52,022 nt of DNA from Anaerolineae bacterium (GTDB taxonomy: Bacteria; Chloroflexota; Anaerolineae; J036; Brachytrichaceae): NCBI GenBank assembly GCA_023511655.1, contig JAIMBB010000006.1:1-52022 (forward strand), given 5' to 3'. Positions 6,957 to 16,419 of the stretch are shown here, piece by piece. The notes below the pieces were generated by a model. The model made no database searches. It was not told the origin of the DNA and saw only the letters and a list, made by a program, of their open reading frames with translations. The stretch's first letter is position 1. Each line of letters starts with the position of its first letter. The translations under genes and the position numbers were made by a program.

Positions 6957-7709
6957 ATGACTGAACAACTCGTTATCCAAGATTCCGCCAAACTGCTGCA
7001 AGATTTGCGCCGTGAGCTGCACCCCCTGCTACAAAGCATCGTGACGCATCGTTACGTGCAAGCTCTGGAGGACGGTCGCGTGCCCCGCGAGGCATTGAAG
7101 ACGTTGGCCACACAGCAATACCACATCGTGTCCCAGGGTCTGCAAAACATCGCGTTGCTGTTGGCTCGCTACGGCCATCTCCCCAGCCGCAAGAAGCTCA
7201 ACGAGTTTTTGCAGGCTGAGTTCGCCGTCCGCGAAGCAGTGCTAAGCTTCGCCGAAGCGCTCGGCCTCAGCGAGGCTGAGCTACAGGCTGCGCCGAAGTT
7301 GCTCGAAGCGCTGATGTTCAGCTACTACGAGACGTTCATATGCCTGTACGGCACCGATGCGGACCTGATCACCGCGTTCTACTTCGACGCACAGGTGTGG
7401 ATCGCGAATGCGATGCGCGTCAGCCGCGCGCTGCAAACGCATTACGGCCTCAGCCGAGAAGCCGTGCGCTTCTTCGAGATGTATGCCAACTATCAACCTA
7501 AAGATGATGAAGTGCTGCCCTACATCCAGAGCGCGCTGGAGCAGGGCGCTTCGTTGGGCAACTGTCCGGGGTGCAAGCCGGACGAGCTCAATTTGCAGCT
7601 CGTCCTTGAGCGTGGGGTAGCCGCTCAACAGATCCGCGAATCCACCCGGCTGCTGCTCGAGAGCGAGTGGCACTTCTGGGAAGCCATGGCCAGGGCTGCC
7701 GGCGTTTAG
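6957..7709 (+). CDS. TenA/PqqC-like protein, thiamine-salvage candidate
   Basis: The 250-residue, almost all-helical protein fits the TenA/PqqC/heme-oxygenase-like fold, with the N-terminal pattern of long helices and the acid/aromatic C-terminus SEWHFWEAMA. TenA proteins hydrolyse thiamine or its degradation product aminopyrimidine to HMP. The TPP riboswitch directly upstream is the strongest evidence for a thiamine role. The catalytic Cys motif of classical TenA is not obvious (a Cys occurs in FICLYGTD), so it may be a TenA_E-type or divergent enzyme. GGAGG lies about 12 nt before the ATG at 6957; upstream in-frame codons fall inside the riboswitch and were excluded. No other thi gene is in the window. 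Confidence 0.8.
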   Translation: MTEQLVIQDSAKLLQDLRRELHPLLQSIVTHRYVQALEDGRVPREALKTLATQQYHIVSQGLQNIALLLARYGHLPSRKKLNEFLQAEFAVREAVLSFAEALGLSEAELQAAPKLLEALMFSYYETFICLYGTDADLITAFYFDAQVWIANAMRVSRALQTHYGLSREAVRFFEMYANYQPKDDEVLPYIQSALEQGASLGNCPGCKPDELNLQLVLERGVAAQQIRESTRLLLESEWHFWEAMARAAGV

Positions 7710-7754
7710 CATCTGTCATCGGCGGACGCCTCGACCGGCCTGCGCCGCGGGAGC

Positions 7755-8456
7755 TCAGCGCAACGCAATCAGGCGGTTGTGCGCATCGAACTCGGCCACC
7801 AGTTGCTGCGGCGCGGAAACGCCGGCCAACGTGCGCGGCGCCCTACTCGACGCGGCAACGACGCGGTGGTCATCTTCGCGCACATCCAGGTGATAGAACC
7901 GCAGATAGCTGATGAAGGCGGCGCGCTGATCGGTCACGAAGTGATCGGACAGGAACATGGGAAAGATGCGCAAGATGCGCTGGATGGGGCGCATGACCGA
8001 GCGTTTGTAGCGCGGATCTTTGATCAGCAAATGCACCGCGCCGCGCGGATATTCTGCGCGGAAGGTGCAACCGGCGCGCAACACGCCGCAGGCAACCATG
8101 GTGATGCGCTGTGGGTTGACCTGCGGCGTGATCGGTAATTCCGGCGTAGTGAGTTCGGGCACGTCAGCCGCTGCGCCAAACGCCTTCAACTCGTTGGCCA
8201 AGCGCAACAGCGCTTCCGGGATGCCGCTGGCGTTGGCCCATCCCCACAGCCAGGTGTGGCTATCCTCCGATTCGGTGCCCAGCACCTGGGCGTTCAGTTG
8301 CAGATCGCCTTCGTGCGGCCGGCGGAAGGCCAGCACCCCGCTGGCCAGGTCGAATGCCCAACCGCTCTTGCCGAGCATGGCGTCCAGATAGATCTGCTTA
8401 TCGAACGACGCCGCGCCGTGTTTGGTGAAGAGTTCTTCGAATCGTTGTGAAGCCAT
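7755..8456 (-). CDS. DUF6882-like hypothetical protein
   Basis: The 233-residue soluble protein resembles DUF6882, with the characteristic LGTESEDSHTWLWGWAN near 60-76 and an N-terminal helix beginning FEELFTKHGAASFDKQIYL. No catalytic motif, signal peptide or membrane segment is evident. The ATG at 8456 is preferred. A GTG 33 bp further upstream is in frame but lies inside an inverted repeat that looks regulatory. It converges on the TenA-like gene and diverges from the isomerase gene. The function is unknown and the family call is from memory of the motif. Confidence 0.7.
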   Translation of the reverse strand: MASQRFEELFTKHGAASFDKQIYLDAMLGKSGWAFDLASGVLAFRRPHEGDLQLNAQVLGTESEDSHTWLWGWANASGIPEALLRLANELKAFGAAADVPELTTPELPITPQVNPQRITMVACGVLRAGCTFRAEYPRGAVHLLIKDPRYKRSVMRPIQRILRIFPMFLSDHFVTDQRAAFISYLRFYHLDVREDDHRVVAASSRAPRTLAGVSAPQQLVAEFDAHNRLIALR

Positions 8457-8473
8457 CGGGCATTGCGTGTGGA

Positions 8474-8504
8474 CGTGTTGCGTCTTCACGGAATACGCAA
8501 CACG
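8474..8504. promoter_or_regulatory. 10-11-10 inverted repeat between divergent genes
   Basis: CGTGTTGCGT (8474-8483) and ACGCAACACG (8495-8504) are perfect arms between the DUF6882-like and isomerase starts. The position suits an operator acting on both genes. It could also be a copy of a GTTGCG-rich intergenic repeat. Confidence 0.5.
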
Positions 8505-8520
8505 GACTGAACACTGCGCC

Positions 8521-8533
8521 TAAACTTTACCCC
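8521..8533 (+). promoter_or_regulatory. -10 box for a likely leaderless isomerase mRNA
   Basis: TAAACT (8521-8526) ends 7 nt before the ATG at 8534, and no Shine-Dalgarno lies between. Confidence 0.4.
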
Positions 8534-9445
8534 ATGATGAGCGGAACCATCCCCAGACTGGCTGCCTTCCCCAAATGCTACATCGAGGACATCGCCTTCA
8601 AGCGCACGATGTCGCTGTTCGATTGGATCGCGATGGCCAAAACGTTGCCCGCCGAGGGACTGGAACTCTACGAGGGATTTTTGACCAGCCATGACGACGC
8701 CTATCTGGACGCGGTGGGCGAGGCGATCGCCGACGCCGGATTCGCCATGCCGATGATGTGTTGCTCGCCCGACTTCACCCACCCCGATCCCAATGCACGC
8801 CAGCGCGCTTTCGAGCACGAAGTAGAAATGATCCGCATCACGCGCCGGCTGGGCGGGCCGGGCGCGACATGCCGGGTGCTGAGCGGCCAGCGTTACCCCG
8901 AGGTGCCGACGGAACAGGGCATCGAGTGGGTGGTGGACGCCATCACCCGCCTGATCCCGATTGCCAAAGCACACGACGTGGTGCTGGGCATGGAGAACCA
9001 TTACAAGGACGGCGCGTGGCGCTATCCGGAGTTTGCCCAAAAACAAGAGGTCTTCCTGCGCATCGTGAACGCCATCCCCGAACGCCGGCACTTTGGCGTG
9101 CAATACGACCCATCCAACGCCATCGTCGCCGGCGACGATCCGATCGCCCTGTTGCGCGAAGTGAAAGACCGCCTGGTGAGCATGCATGCCAGCGATCGCT
9201 ACCTGGCCGACGGCGCCACGCTCGACGAATTGCGGCAAAGCGACGGCACGCTGGGCTATTCACCCAAGCTGCGCCACGGCGTGACGGGCAGAGGGTTGAA
9301 CGACTACCACGCCATCTTTCGCATCTTGCGCGAGGTGAACTACGCGCGCTGGATCAGCATCGAAGACGGCATGAACGGCATGGATGAGATGCGCGAGTCG
9401 CTCGAGTTCCTCGGCCACATGCGCCGACTTTACTTCGACCGATAA
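8534..9445 (+). CDS. Sugar phosphate isomerase/epimerase family protein
   Basis: This 303-residue protein has the xylose-isomerase-like TIM-barrel fold. Metal-binding acidic and histidine positions appear in LGMENHYKD (Glu, about residue 156), GVQYDPSNA (Asp), SMHASDRY (His) and WISIEDGMNG (Glu), the order seen in family AP_endonuc_2. The length is typical. Members isomerise or epimerise sugars, inosose or hydroxypyruvate; the substrate cannot be read here. It is a single gene with a likely leaderless start and is not clearly linked to the downstream iron transporter, from which a large hairpin separates it. Confidence 0.85.
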   Translation: MMSGTIPRLAAFPKCYIEDIAFKRTMSLFDWIAMAKTLPAEGLELYEGFLTSHDDAYLDAVGEAIADAGFAMPMMCCSPDFTHPDPNARQRAFEHEVEMIRITRRLGGPGATCRVLSGQRYPEVPTEQGIEWVVDAITRLIPIAKAHDVVLGMENHYKDGAWRYPEFAQKQEVFLRIVNAIPERRHFGVQYDPSNAIVAGDDPIALLREVKDRLVSMHASDRYLADGATLDELRQSDGTLGYSPKLRHGVTGRGLNDYHAIFRILREVNYARWISIEDGMNGMDEMRESLEFLGHMRRLYFDR

Positions 9446-9542
9446 CCTGCGTTATCGCTTGCTTTAGCCCTTTCAAAATCTGCACCTAATGCCCATCAAG
9501 CGCGGCCATTAACCGCTGACGCTTCACAAACGTGCGCGCGTC

Positions 9543-9608
9543 TTTAAACTTCGCTGCGTAACTGCGGCGAGCGGTCAACGACGCTTGCCGCAGAGAGCGA
9601 AGTTCAAA
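9543..9608. other. Large nested hairpin upstream of the iron transporter
   Basis: Outer arms AACTTCGCT/AGCGAAGTT (9547-9555/9596-9604; 13 bp with one mismatch if extended) enclose a 12-bp stem CTGCGGCGAGCG/CGCTTGCCGCAG with one G-U pair and an 8-nt loop. There is no U-tract. The element lies 54 bp before the binding-protein start. It could be a leader structure, a terminator for the isomerase or a small palindromic repeat. The remainder of the 216-bp gap shows nothing clear. Confidence 0.6.
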
Positions 9609-9661
9609 TCACCGGCGTGTTTCGCAGCGCGTCGCACATGTTGAGGAGTTACACAAAAGAG

Positions 9662-10738
9662 ATGTTTGCGCATCAACGAACGAAGAAAATGGCGAGCGGT
9701 CTGGGTGCTGCCATGCTCGTCGTGGCCACACTGGTCGGTTGCAGCGTCCCCGTGGCAGCTCCGCCCACCCGGGCGGCGGATACGGTCGGACAAGCAACCG
9801 GCAGCCCGACTGGCGAATTGGTGGTTTACACCTCGCGCGCGGAATCGCTCTTCAAACCCGTGCTCGAGGAGTTCAACAAGGCCTACCCCAACGTCAAAGT
9901 GACCATGCTGACCGGCAACAATGGTGCCCTGGCTGCCAAGCTGCTGGAAGAACGCAATAACCCCCAGGCCGACGTGTTGATCAACTCGGATTTGCTCACG
10001 ATGGAGAGCCTGGCTGCCGAAGGCATCTTTGCGCCCAACGACTCGCCCACAGTGAAAGCCGTGCCGGAAGCCTATCGCGCCGACGATGGCGCGTGGGTGG
10101 CGCTCACCCTTCGCCCGCGCGTAATCATGTATAACACGACCATGCTCGCGCCGGATGAATTGCCCAAGTCGGTGATGGACCTGGCCGATCCGAAGTGGAA
10201 AGGCAAGGTCGGCTCGGCTAACAGCACCAACGGCGCAATGATGGCACAACTGGTGGCTATGCGCCACCTGCTCGGCGAGGCGCAGACCGAGGCGTTCATC
10301 AAAGGCCTGGTGGCCAACGAGACTCAGTTCTTCGGCGGACACACCGAGGTGCGCAAGGCCGTCGGCGCTGGCGAGTTTCCGCTCGGCCTGGTCAATCACT
10401 ATTACTATCACCTGTCGAAAGCCGAAGGCGCGCCGGTGGGCATCATCTACCCCGACCAGGACGGCATTGGCCTGATCGTGAATAGCACCAACGCGGGTAT
10501 CGTGAAAGGCAGCAAAAACCCGGAGCTGGCTCGCCTGTTCGTGGATTTCATGCTCTCGCCGGCCGGGCAGAAGGTATACGCGGAGAAGAACTTCGAATAC
10601 CCCATCGTGCCCGGCGTTGAACTGGCCGAAGGCGTGCCACCTCTCAGCGACTTCAAGCTGGCCAATATCGCTTTCAAGACCCTGTGGGAAGAACTGGAGC
10701 CGACCAAAGCGCTGGCCCAACAGGCAGGGTTGCCTTAG
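9662..10738 (+). CDS. Iron(III) ABC transporter substrate-binding lipoprotein (FbpA/FutA type)
   Basis: The product is 358 residues. A signal peptide (about 10-32) ends in lipobox LVGC, so it is a membrane-anchored lipoprotein. After a short linker the mature protein starts with [20 protein letters not shown], typical of FbpA/FutA (ELVVYTSR, then [10 protein letters not shown]). The consecutive tyrosines in NHYYYH (Y247-Y249) match the ferric-ion ligands of this family. Upstream GTG (9617) and ATG (9638) codons are in frame, but 9662 gives the cleanest signal sequence. Permease, ATPase and an FAD enzyme follow on the same strand. No Fur box was recognised. Confidence 0.92.
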   Translation: MFAHQRTKKMASGLGAAMLVVATLVGCSVPVAAPPTRAADTVGQATGSPTGELVVYTSRAESLFKPVLEEFNKAYPNVKVTMLTGNNGALAAKLLEERNNPQADVLINSDLLTMESLAAEGIFAPNDSPTVKAVPEAYRADDGAWVALTLRPRVIMYNTTMLAPDELPKSVMDLADPKWKGKVGSANSTNGAMMAQLVAMRHLLGEAQTEAFIKGLVANETQFFGGHTEVRKAVGAGEFPLGLVNHYYYHLSKAEGAPVGIIYPDQDGIGLIVNSTNAGIVKGSKNPELARLFVDFMLSPAGQKVYAEKNFEYPIVPGVELAEGVPPLSDFKLANIAFKTLWEELEPTKALAQQAGLP

Positions 10739-10764
10739 GCCACTGCCGACTTCCTCCATCCTCC

Positions 10765-12399
10765 ATGCCCCCTTCCCGCAAACTCGTCGTCGGCACACTG
10801 GTGGTCAGCGGTTTATCGCTGCTGCCGCTGGTTTACATTGTGGTGCGCGCGCTGGGTGCCGATGCTGGCCTGTGGTCGCGGCTGTGGACGGGCCAGATTC
10901 CGCCGCTGTTGAGCAACACGGTTGCGCTGGTCATCACCACCGTCGCCTTCACCGGCCTGCTCGGGGTGACGTTAGCCTGGGTTGTCGAGCGCACCGACCT
11001 GCCCGGCCGTGACATCTGGCGGTGGGTGTTGGCGCTGCCGCTGGCCGTGCCGGCTTACGTCGCGGCCATCAGCCACATCATCATCTTTCGACGTGGCGGC
11101 CTGCTGAACAACACCTATACGCACCTCATGGCACTGATGGGGCAATCCCAGCCAGCGCCGCTACCTGTGCCCGACATCTACTCACTCGGCGGGGCGACGA
11201 TCATCATCGGGCTGTGCGTCTTCCCTTACGTGTATCTGCCGGTAGCGGCCACGCTGCGCGGGATGAGCCGGACGGCTGAAGAGGCAGCGCGCATCGCCGG
11301 CCGAAGTGCGTGGGGGGTCTTCCGAGAGGTCACCCTGCCCGCCCTGGCGCCGGCTATCGCCGCCGGCGCGTTGCTGGTGGCTATGTATGTCCTGTCCGAC
11401 TTCGGCACGGTGGCCTTGCTGCGCTATCGCACCTTCACCACGGCCATCTTCAGCCAGTTCGCCGGCCAGATAGACCGCGCTGCAGCCAGCGCTCTGAGCC
11501 TGGTCTTGATCGCGTTGACGCTTCCCCTGCTGTTTGGAGAATCGCGCGCTGCCCAGCGCGGGCGACGCTTCGCCGGCGGATCGCTCTGGCGACCGGCCCA
11601 GGTTCGCCCTCACCCACGCTGGCGCTGGCTAACCTTCGCAGCGGCGGCGTTGGTCGCTGCGCTTTCGCTCGGCCTGCCGCTGGCGGTGCTGGGCGGCCTG
11701 ACGGTGCAGGCCATCGCCCTCCCCACCGAAGCCGATCGCATCTGGTCGGTCGGCAACGAGGGCGTGTGGCAACATGGGATGAACAGCCTGCTGGTGGCCG
11801 CCATTGCTGCGACGCTGGCGACGGTCGCCGCTCTGTTGCCAGGCTATCTCTCCGTTCGCTACCCGCACCGCCTGACAACGGCTCTGCTGGCATTGACCAA
11901 AGCACCTTACGCCTTGCCCGGCCTGATCGTCGGTTTGTCGTTCGTCATGATGCTCAACCAGTTCGCCCCGATCATCTACGGCACAGTCACTGGGCTGATC
12001 GTGGCTTTCATCTTTCGGTTATTGCCGCAATCCATTACCACTGGCGAAACCGCGCTGCGCAACGCGCCGGCGCGGCTGGAACAAGCAGCGCGCGTGATGG
12101 GCTGCAACAGCCAATCGGCCTTCCGACGCGTGACGCTGCCAATCGCCACGCCAGGCATCGCGGCCAGTTGGACGTTGGTGTTCATCACCGCGATGAAAGA
12201 GCTGCCCACGGCGATCTTGCTTCGCCCACCCGGCTTCGACACCTTGCCAGTGCGTATCTGGGCTGCGGCCAGCGAGTCGGTCTATACCCAGGCTGCCCCT
12301 CCCGCCTTCCTGCTGATCGTGTTGACCTCAGCGACGTTGGCCTTGCTCTATGCACGCGGTATGATGCTTGCCGGTTGGCGATCGGAGGTCACAGATTGA
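10765..12399 (+). CDS. Iron ABC transporter permease, fused two-module form (FbpB type)
   Basis: The 544-residue integral membrane protein contains two binding-protein-dependent permease modules in one chain, as in FbpB/SfuB. About 12 hydrophobic segments are visible. EAA-type loops that dock the ATPase occur in both halves: [21 protein letters not shown] near 190-210 ([10 protein letters not shown] then VFREVTLP) and [19 protein letters not shown] near 440. The start at 10765 lies 26 bp after the binding-protein stop and has no clear Shine-Dalgarno. The chain is complete and the length normal. Confidence 0.93.
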   Translation: MPPSRKLVVGTLVVSGLSLLPLVYIVVRALGADAGLWSRLWTGQIPPLLSNTVALVITTVAFTGLLGVTLAWVVERTDLPGRDIWRWVLALPLAVPAYVAAISHIIIFRRGGLLNNTYTHLMALMGQSQPAPLPVPDIYSLGGATIIIGLCVFPYVYLPVAATLRGMSRTAEEAARIAGRSAWGVFREVTLPALAPAIAAGALLVAMYVLSDFGTVALLRYRTFTTAIFSQFAGQIDRAAASALSLVLIALTLPLLFGESRAAQRGRRFAGGSLWRPAQVRPHPRWRWLTFAAAALVAALSLGLPLAVLGGLTVQAIALPTEADRIWSVGNEGVWQHGMNSLLVAAIAATLATVAALLPGYLSVRYPHRLTTALLALTKAPYALPGLIVGLSFVMMLNQFAPIIYGTVTGLIVAFIFRLLPQSITTGETALRNAPARLEQAARVMGCNSQSAFRRVTLPIATPGIAASWTLVFITAMKELPTAILLRPPGFDTLPVRIWAAASESVYTQAAPPAFLLIVLTSATLALLYARGMMLAGWRSEVTD

Positions 12400-12478
12400 T
12401 CGGCCACGTGTTCGAGACGCGCCCGGTTCACCAGGGACAATCGTCGAGCGGCCAGCTGCACGTTCGGCGTCGCGCGCC

Positions 12479-13519
12479 ATGAATGACATCGTCATCAAAG
12501 TCAAACGCGTCTGCAAACAATTTGCCGAAGGGATCTATGCTGCTTGGGACTTGTCGTTTGAGCTGCCGAAGGGCACGCTCCTGGCGCTGCTCGGCCCCAG
12601 CGGCTGTGGCAAGACCACCGCGCTTCGGTTGATCGCCGGGCTGGAAACGCCGGACGCTGGCGAAATCTGGCTCAACGGCCAATGCGTGGCCGGCCCAACA
12701 TGTTGGGTGCCGCCCGAAGCGCGTCGCATCGGCATGGTCTTTCAGGACTATGCGCTCTTCCCTCATCTCACCATCGGCCAGAATGTGGCCTTCCCGCTCA
12801 ACAAGTGGAAGCCGGCCGATCGCGAGCGGCGCGTCGCCGAGCTGCTGGCGTTGGTGGGCATGGCAGGCTATGCCGAGCGTTATCCCCATCAACTCTCCGG
12901 CGGACAACAACAGCGCGCCGCGTTGGCCCGCGCGCTGGCGGCCAACCCGGCCGTGGTGCTGCTGGACGAGCCTTTCTCGAACCTCGACGCTGCACTGCGC
13001 AAGACGATGCGCGAAGAAGTGCGATCCATCCTGCGCGCCGCCAATGCAACGGCCATTTTCGTCACCCACGACCAGGAAGAGGCGCTGAGCATTGCCGACC
13101 AGGTAGCAGTCATGGATCGCGGAGCAATCCAGCAGATCGGCACACCGCAACACGTGTACTTCCGGCCGGCGACGCGCGCCATCGCCTCGTTCGTTGGCGA
13201 GGCGAACTTCCTGCCCGGCATAGCCCGCGGCCAGGTGGTGGAGTGCGCGCTGGGCACACTTCTGCTTGCCGCGCCCCTGCAGGGCGAAGTTGCGGTGATG
13301 ATTCGCCCCGAAGCGCTCAGGCTCAAACCCGAAGCCGATGGGCCGGCGTGCGTCGAGTCCATCACTTTTTACGGGCATGACCAGACCGCTCAGGTGCGGT
13401 TGAATGGCAGCGTGATGCTGCAGGTGCGCATGACACCCCGGCCGGATATCCTGCCGAATACCCGCGCCCGTGTGTCGGTGCAGGGGCCAGTGGTGGCCTA
13501 CCCCGTTGGTCATGACTGA
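12479..13519 (+). CDS. Iron ABC transporter ATP-binding protein (FbpC type)
   Basis: The 346-residue ATPase has Walker [10 protein letters not shown] (39-47), Q-loop [11 protein letters not shown], signature LSGGQQQR near 139, Walker B VVLLDEP near 159 and switch His in [10 protein letters not shown]-terminal TOBE-like domain (about 240-346; [10 protein letters not shown]) matches FbpC/PotA transporters. The start at 12479 was chosen because the ABC fold begins right there. It lies 79 bp after the permease. Its last 8 bp overlap the start of the FAD oxidoreductase, so the two are probably translationally coupled. Confidence 0.93.
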   Translation: MNDIVIKVKRVCKQFAEGIYAAWDLSFELPKGTLLALLGPSGCGKTTALRLIAGLETPDAGEIWLNGQCVAGPTCWVPPEARRIGMVFQDYALFPHLTIGQNVAFPLNKWKPADRERRVAELLALVGMAGYAERYPHQLSGGQQQRAALARALAANPAVVLLDEPFSNLDAALRKTMREEVRSILRAANATAIFVTHDQEEALSIADQVAVMDRGAIQQIGTPQHVYFRPATRAIASFVGEANFLPGIARGQVVECALGTLLLAAPLQGEVAVMIRPEALRLKPEADGPACVESITFYGHDQTAQVRLNGSVMLQVRMTPRPDILPNTRARVSVQGPVVAYPVGHD

Positions 13520-14942
13520 GCGGACGCGCTACGACGCGGTGGTCGTTGGCGCAGGGCCAAACGGATTGGCGGCCGCCATCACCATGGCCCAGGCCGGTCG
13601 CTCGGTGCTGTTGATCGAAGCGGCCGAGGTCATCGGCGGCGGATGCCGGTCGGCCGAACTCACGTTGCCCGGCTACATCCACGACATCTGTGCAGCTATC
13701 CAGCCGCTGGCAGTTTCGTCGCCATTCTTTCGCTCGCTCTCGCTGGAGCGATTCGGCCTGCGCTGGGTCTACCCGCCGGCCGCTTTCGCCCATCCGCTCG
13801 ATGACGGCCGCGCGGTGGTCGTCGAGCGCTCGGTGGCGGCCACCGGCCAGTCACTTGGCCGCGATGAGCCGGCTTACCAACGCTTGATGCAACCACTGGT
13901 CGAAGCATGGGAGGGGCTGAGCGAAGACCTGCTCGGCCCATTGCCGCTGCTGCCGCGCCACTTTCTGCCGCTGATTGGCTTCGGGCTGCGCGCAATCTGG
14001 CCGGCCCGTGCACTGGCCAAGGCGTGCTTCCGCACCGAAGCTGCGCGCGCCTGGCTGGCCGGCCTGGCCGCTCACGCCGCACTGCCGCTCGAAGCGCCCA
14101 TCACAGCGGCGTTTGGGCTGGTGCTGGGGGCTTGCGCGCATGCTGTCGGCTGGCCGATGGCCGAAGGTGGTGCGCAGCGCATCGTTGATGCGCTGGCCGC
14201 TTGCCTGCGCTCGCTGGGCGGAGAGATCGCCACCGGCTGGCGCGTTGAATCGCTGCGCGAGCTGCCGCCTGCGCGCGCAACGCTGCTCGACCTCACACCG
14301 CGCCAGATATTGCGCCTGGCCGACGACCGATTGCCGCCAACCTACCGCCGCCGGTTAGAAGCCTACCGCTACGGCGCCGGCGCGTTCAAGCTGGACTATG
14401 CGCTCGATGGGCCGATCCCCTGGCGCGCTCCGGAGTGCGCGCGGGCTGCGACCGTGCACATCGGCGGCACGCTCGAAGAAATCGCAGAGAGCGAAGCGCT
14501 GGTGTCGCGCGGGAAACATCCCGAACGACCGTTCGTCCTGCTGGTGCAACACAGCCTGTTCGACGCCAGCCGCGCTCCGCAAGGCCGACATACCTGCTGG
14601 GCCTACTGCCACGTGCCCAACGGCTCCACCACCGACATGACGGCGCGCATAGAAGCGCAAATTGAGCGTTTCGCGCCGGGCTTTCGGGATCGCATCCTTG
14701 CCCGTCACGCGATGCACACCGCGGCGCTCGAACGTTACAACGCCAACTACATCGGCGGCGACTTCAACGGCGGCCGGCAAGATTGGCGACAGCTCTACAC
14801 CCGGCCAACGCTGCATCAGCCGCCCTACGCGACGCCGGTCGCAGGGCTGTACATTTGCTCATCGTCCACACCGCCGGGCGGCGGGGTGCATGGCATGTGC
14901 GGCTACCACGCGGCCAGTCTGGCGTTGCGACAAATGGCATAG
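13512..14942 (+). CDS. Phytoene-desaturase-like FAD-dependent oxidoreductase
   Basis: The 476-residue protein opens with an FAD-binding Rossmann fold, [20 protein letters not shown] (GAGPNG at 13-18), followed by [12 protein letters not shown], the pattern of the phytoene dehydrogenase/NAD(P)-FAD superfamily. The C-terminus carries the matching [17 protein letters not shown]. No signal peptide or clear membrane anchor is seen. It overlaps the ATPase gene by 8 bp (ATGACTGA) and so is the fourth gene of the iron-uptake operon. No carotenoid gene is near, so carotenoid synthesis should not be assumed. Related proteins of unknown substrate are common in soil and hot-spring bacteria. Confidence 0.85.
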   Translation: MTERTRYDAVVVGAGPNGLAAAITMAQAGRSVLLIEAAEVIGGGCRSAELTLPGYIHDICAAIQPLAVSSPFFRSLSLERFGLRWVYPPAAFAHPLDDGRAVVVERSVAATGQSLGRDEPAYQRLMQPLVEAWEGLSEDLLGPLPLLPRHFLPLIGFGLRAIWPARALAKACFRTEAARAWLAGLAAHAALPLEAPITAAFGLVLGACAHAVGWPMAEGGAQRIVDALAACLRSLGGEIATGWRVESLRELPPARATLLDLTPRQILRLADDRLPPTYRRRLEAYRYGAGAFKLDYALDGPIPWRAPECARAATVHIGGTLEEIAESEALVSRGKHPERPFVLLVQHSLFDASRAPQGRHTCWAYCHVPNGSTTDMTARIEAQIERFAPGFRDRILARHAMHTAALERYNANYIGGDFNGGRQDWRQLYTRPTLHQPPYATPVAGLYICSSSTPPGGGVHGMCGYHAASLALRQMA

Positions 14943-14980
14943 GCGCGCCAGTCAAACGCTCACAGGCGCATTCATGCATA

Positions 14981-15013
14981 GGGGCAAAAGCTCGCAGACA
15001 TCTGTTTTGCCCC
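14981..15013 (+). terminator. Hairpin ending the iron-uptake operon
   Basis: GGGGCAAAA (14981-14989) pairs with TTTTGCCCC (15005-15013). Inside the loop CAGA/TCTG can extend the stem. It lies 38 bp after the FAD gene stop and before the next promoter. A U-tract is absent on the plus strand. Confidence 0.5.
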
Positions 15014-15058
15014 CGGCCATGAACACACCCCTCGCTCACCCAAATAGCCATCGCGACC

Positions 15059-15064
15059 TATAAT
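15059..15064 (+). promoter_or_regulatory. -10 box of the LarA-domain operon
   Basis: A perfect TATAAT lies 35 nt before the ATG at 15100. No convincing -35 is seen at 16-18 nt. A GGAG lies about 8 nt before the start codon. Confidence 0.5.
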
Positions 15065-15099
15065 CGTCGCACATCCGTAGTAGCGGACGGAGATGCACC

Positions 15100-16416
15100 A
15101 TGCAGCTACTTGAACATATCCAACACCTGCGTTTCCCTGCCCCACTCCCCGACACTTTGCTCGAGGTGCATCAGACCTTCGACGCGCCGCGCGTAGACGA
15201 CGTAGTGAGGGCGACACGCCGCGCATTGGAGCACGGCGGCCTGCTGGCGAAGATCAAAGCCGGCGATAGCGTGGCCGTGGGCGTGGGCAGCCGCGGCATC
15301 GCCAACATCTTCACCATCGCCCGCACGGTGGTGGACCGCCTGAAGGAGCATGGCGCGCGCCCGTTCGTCGTGGCGGCGATGGGCAGCCACGGTGGCGCAA
15401 CCGCAGAAGGCCAGCGCGAACTGCTGGCCGGCATGGGCATTACCGAAGCGAGCCTGGGCTGCGAGTTCCGCATCACCATGGAGGTGAAAAAGATCGGCCG
15501 CATCCCCGGCGGGCCAGCGCTACACCAAGACATTCACAGCGCTGCCGCCGATCACACCATCTTGATCAGCCGGATCAAACCCCACACCGACTTCCGCGGC
15601 CAGCTCGAAAGCGGCCCATCCAAGATGGAGGTGATCGGGCTGGGCAAACGCCACGGCGCAGAGATGATGCACGCCTGGGGCACGGCCGGCTTTCAGCGCT
15701 TTTTGGCGCCCGCCGCCCGGATATACGAGGCTAACACCAACGTGCGCGGCGCCGTCGCCATCATCGAAAACGCCTGTGACGACACTGCCGAGATCGTCGG
15801 TCTGACCGCCGACCAGATCGGCACCGAGGTCGAGGCGCAATTGCTGCAGAAGGCCAAAGCGCTGATGATGAGCCTGCCGTTCAAGAGCATGGACGTGCTG
15901 GTGATCCGCGAGTTGGGCAAGAACATCAGCGGCGCCGGGATGGATCCCAACGTGCTGGGGAAGCTGGAGGTGAACCGCCAACCGGAGCCGGAAGACCGCA
16001 ACGACATTGGCGCGCTGGTGCTGCCGGACTTGACTGACGCCACGCACGGCAATGCTTCCGGCATTGGCCTGGCCAACGTGACCACAGCGCGCGCCGTGCG
16101 CAAGATTGATTTCGTCGCCACCTACACCAATGCCATCACCGCGACGACCTTTGGCCTCAAACGCTCGGTCATCCCCATCGTCATGGCCGACGATCGGCGC
16201 GCGCTGGAGGTAGCGGTGCGCTGTTGCGGCGTGCCGCCCGACCGCGAGCCGACTTTCATCTTTGCCCGCAACACGCTCACCGTCGAACACCTGTGGATGA
16301 GTCCCAACCTGCGTCCACAGATCGAAGCGCATCCTCGTCTGCGGATAGTGGGTGAAACGCGGTTGGCCTTCGACGAGAACGGCTGCATGACCTCGCCATG
16401 GCAGATGGAACCGTGA
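15100..16416 (+). CDS. Lactate racemase (LarA) domain protein, DUF2088 type
   Basis: The 438-residue protein belongs to the LarA/DUF2088 superfamily. Signature segments are VGSRGIAN near 62, AMGSHGGAT near 94, and SRIKPHTDFRGQLESGPSKM near 153-172. The last contains a His and Lys that may correspond to the nickel-pincer ligand positions of LarA, although spacing differs from lactate racemase. LarA enzymes racemise or epimerise 2-hydroxy acids using a pincer nickel cofactor. No larB, larC or larE cofactor gene is in the window. The next gene starts 3 bp after the stop, so it heads an operon with a GNAT enzyme and an amidohydrolase. Confidence 0.85.
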   Translation: MQLLEHIQHLRFPAPLPDTLLEVHQTFDAPRVDDVVRATRRALEHGGLLAKIKAGDSVAVGVGSRGIANIFTIARTVVDRLKEHGARPFVVAAMGSHGGATAEGQRELLAGMGITEASLGCEFRITMEVKKIGRIPGGPALHQDIHSAAADHTILISRIKPHTDFRGQLESGPSKMEVIGLGKRHGAEMMHAWGTAGFQRFLAPAARIYEANTNVRGAVAIIENACDDTAEIVGLTADQIGTEVEAQLLQKAKALMMSLPFKSMDVLVIRELGKNISGAGMDPNVLGKLEVNRQPEPEDRNDIGALVLPDLTDATHGNASGIGLANVTTARAVRKIDFVATYTNAITATTFGLKRSVIPIVMADDRRALEVAVRCCGVPPDREPTFIFARNTLTVEHLWMSPNLRPQIEAHPRLRIVGETRLAFDENGCMTSPWQMEP

Positions 16417-16419
16417 CGC

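Noticed and set aside
13512-14942. FAD enzyme considered as a carotenoid desaturase
   Set aside because: No phytoene synthase or other carotenoid gene is in the window, and the gene is fused into an iron-transport operon.
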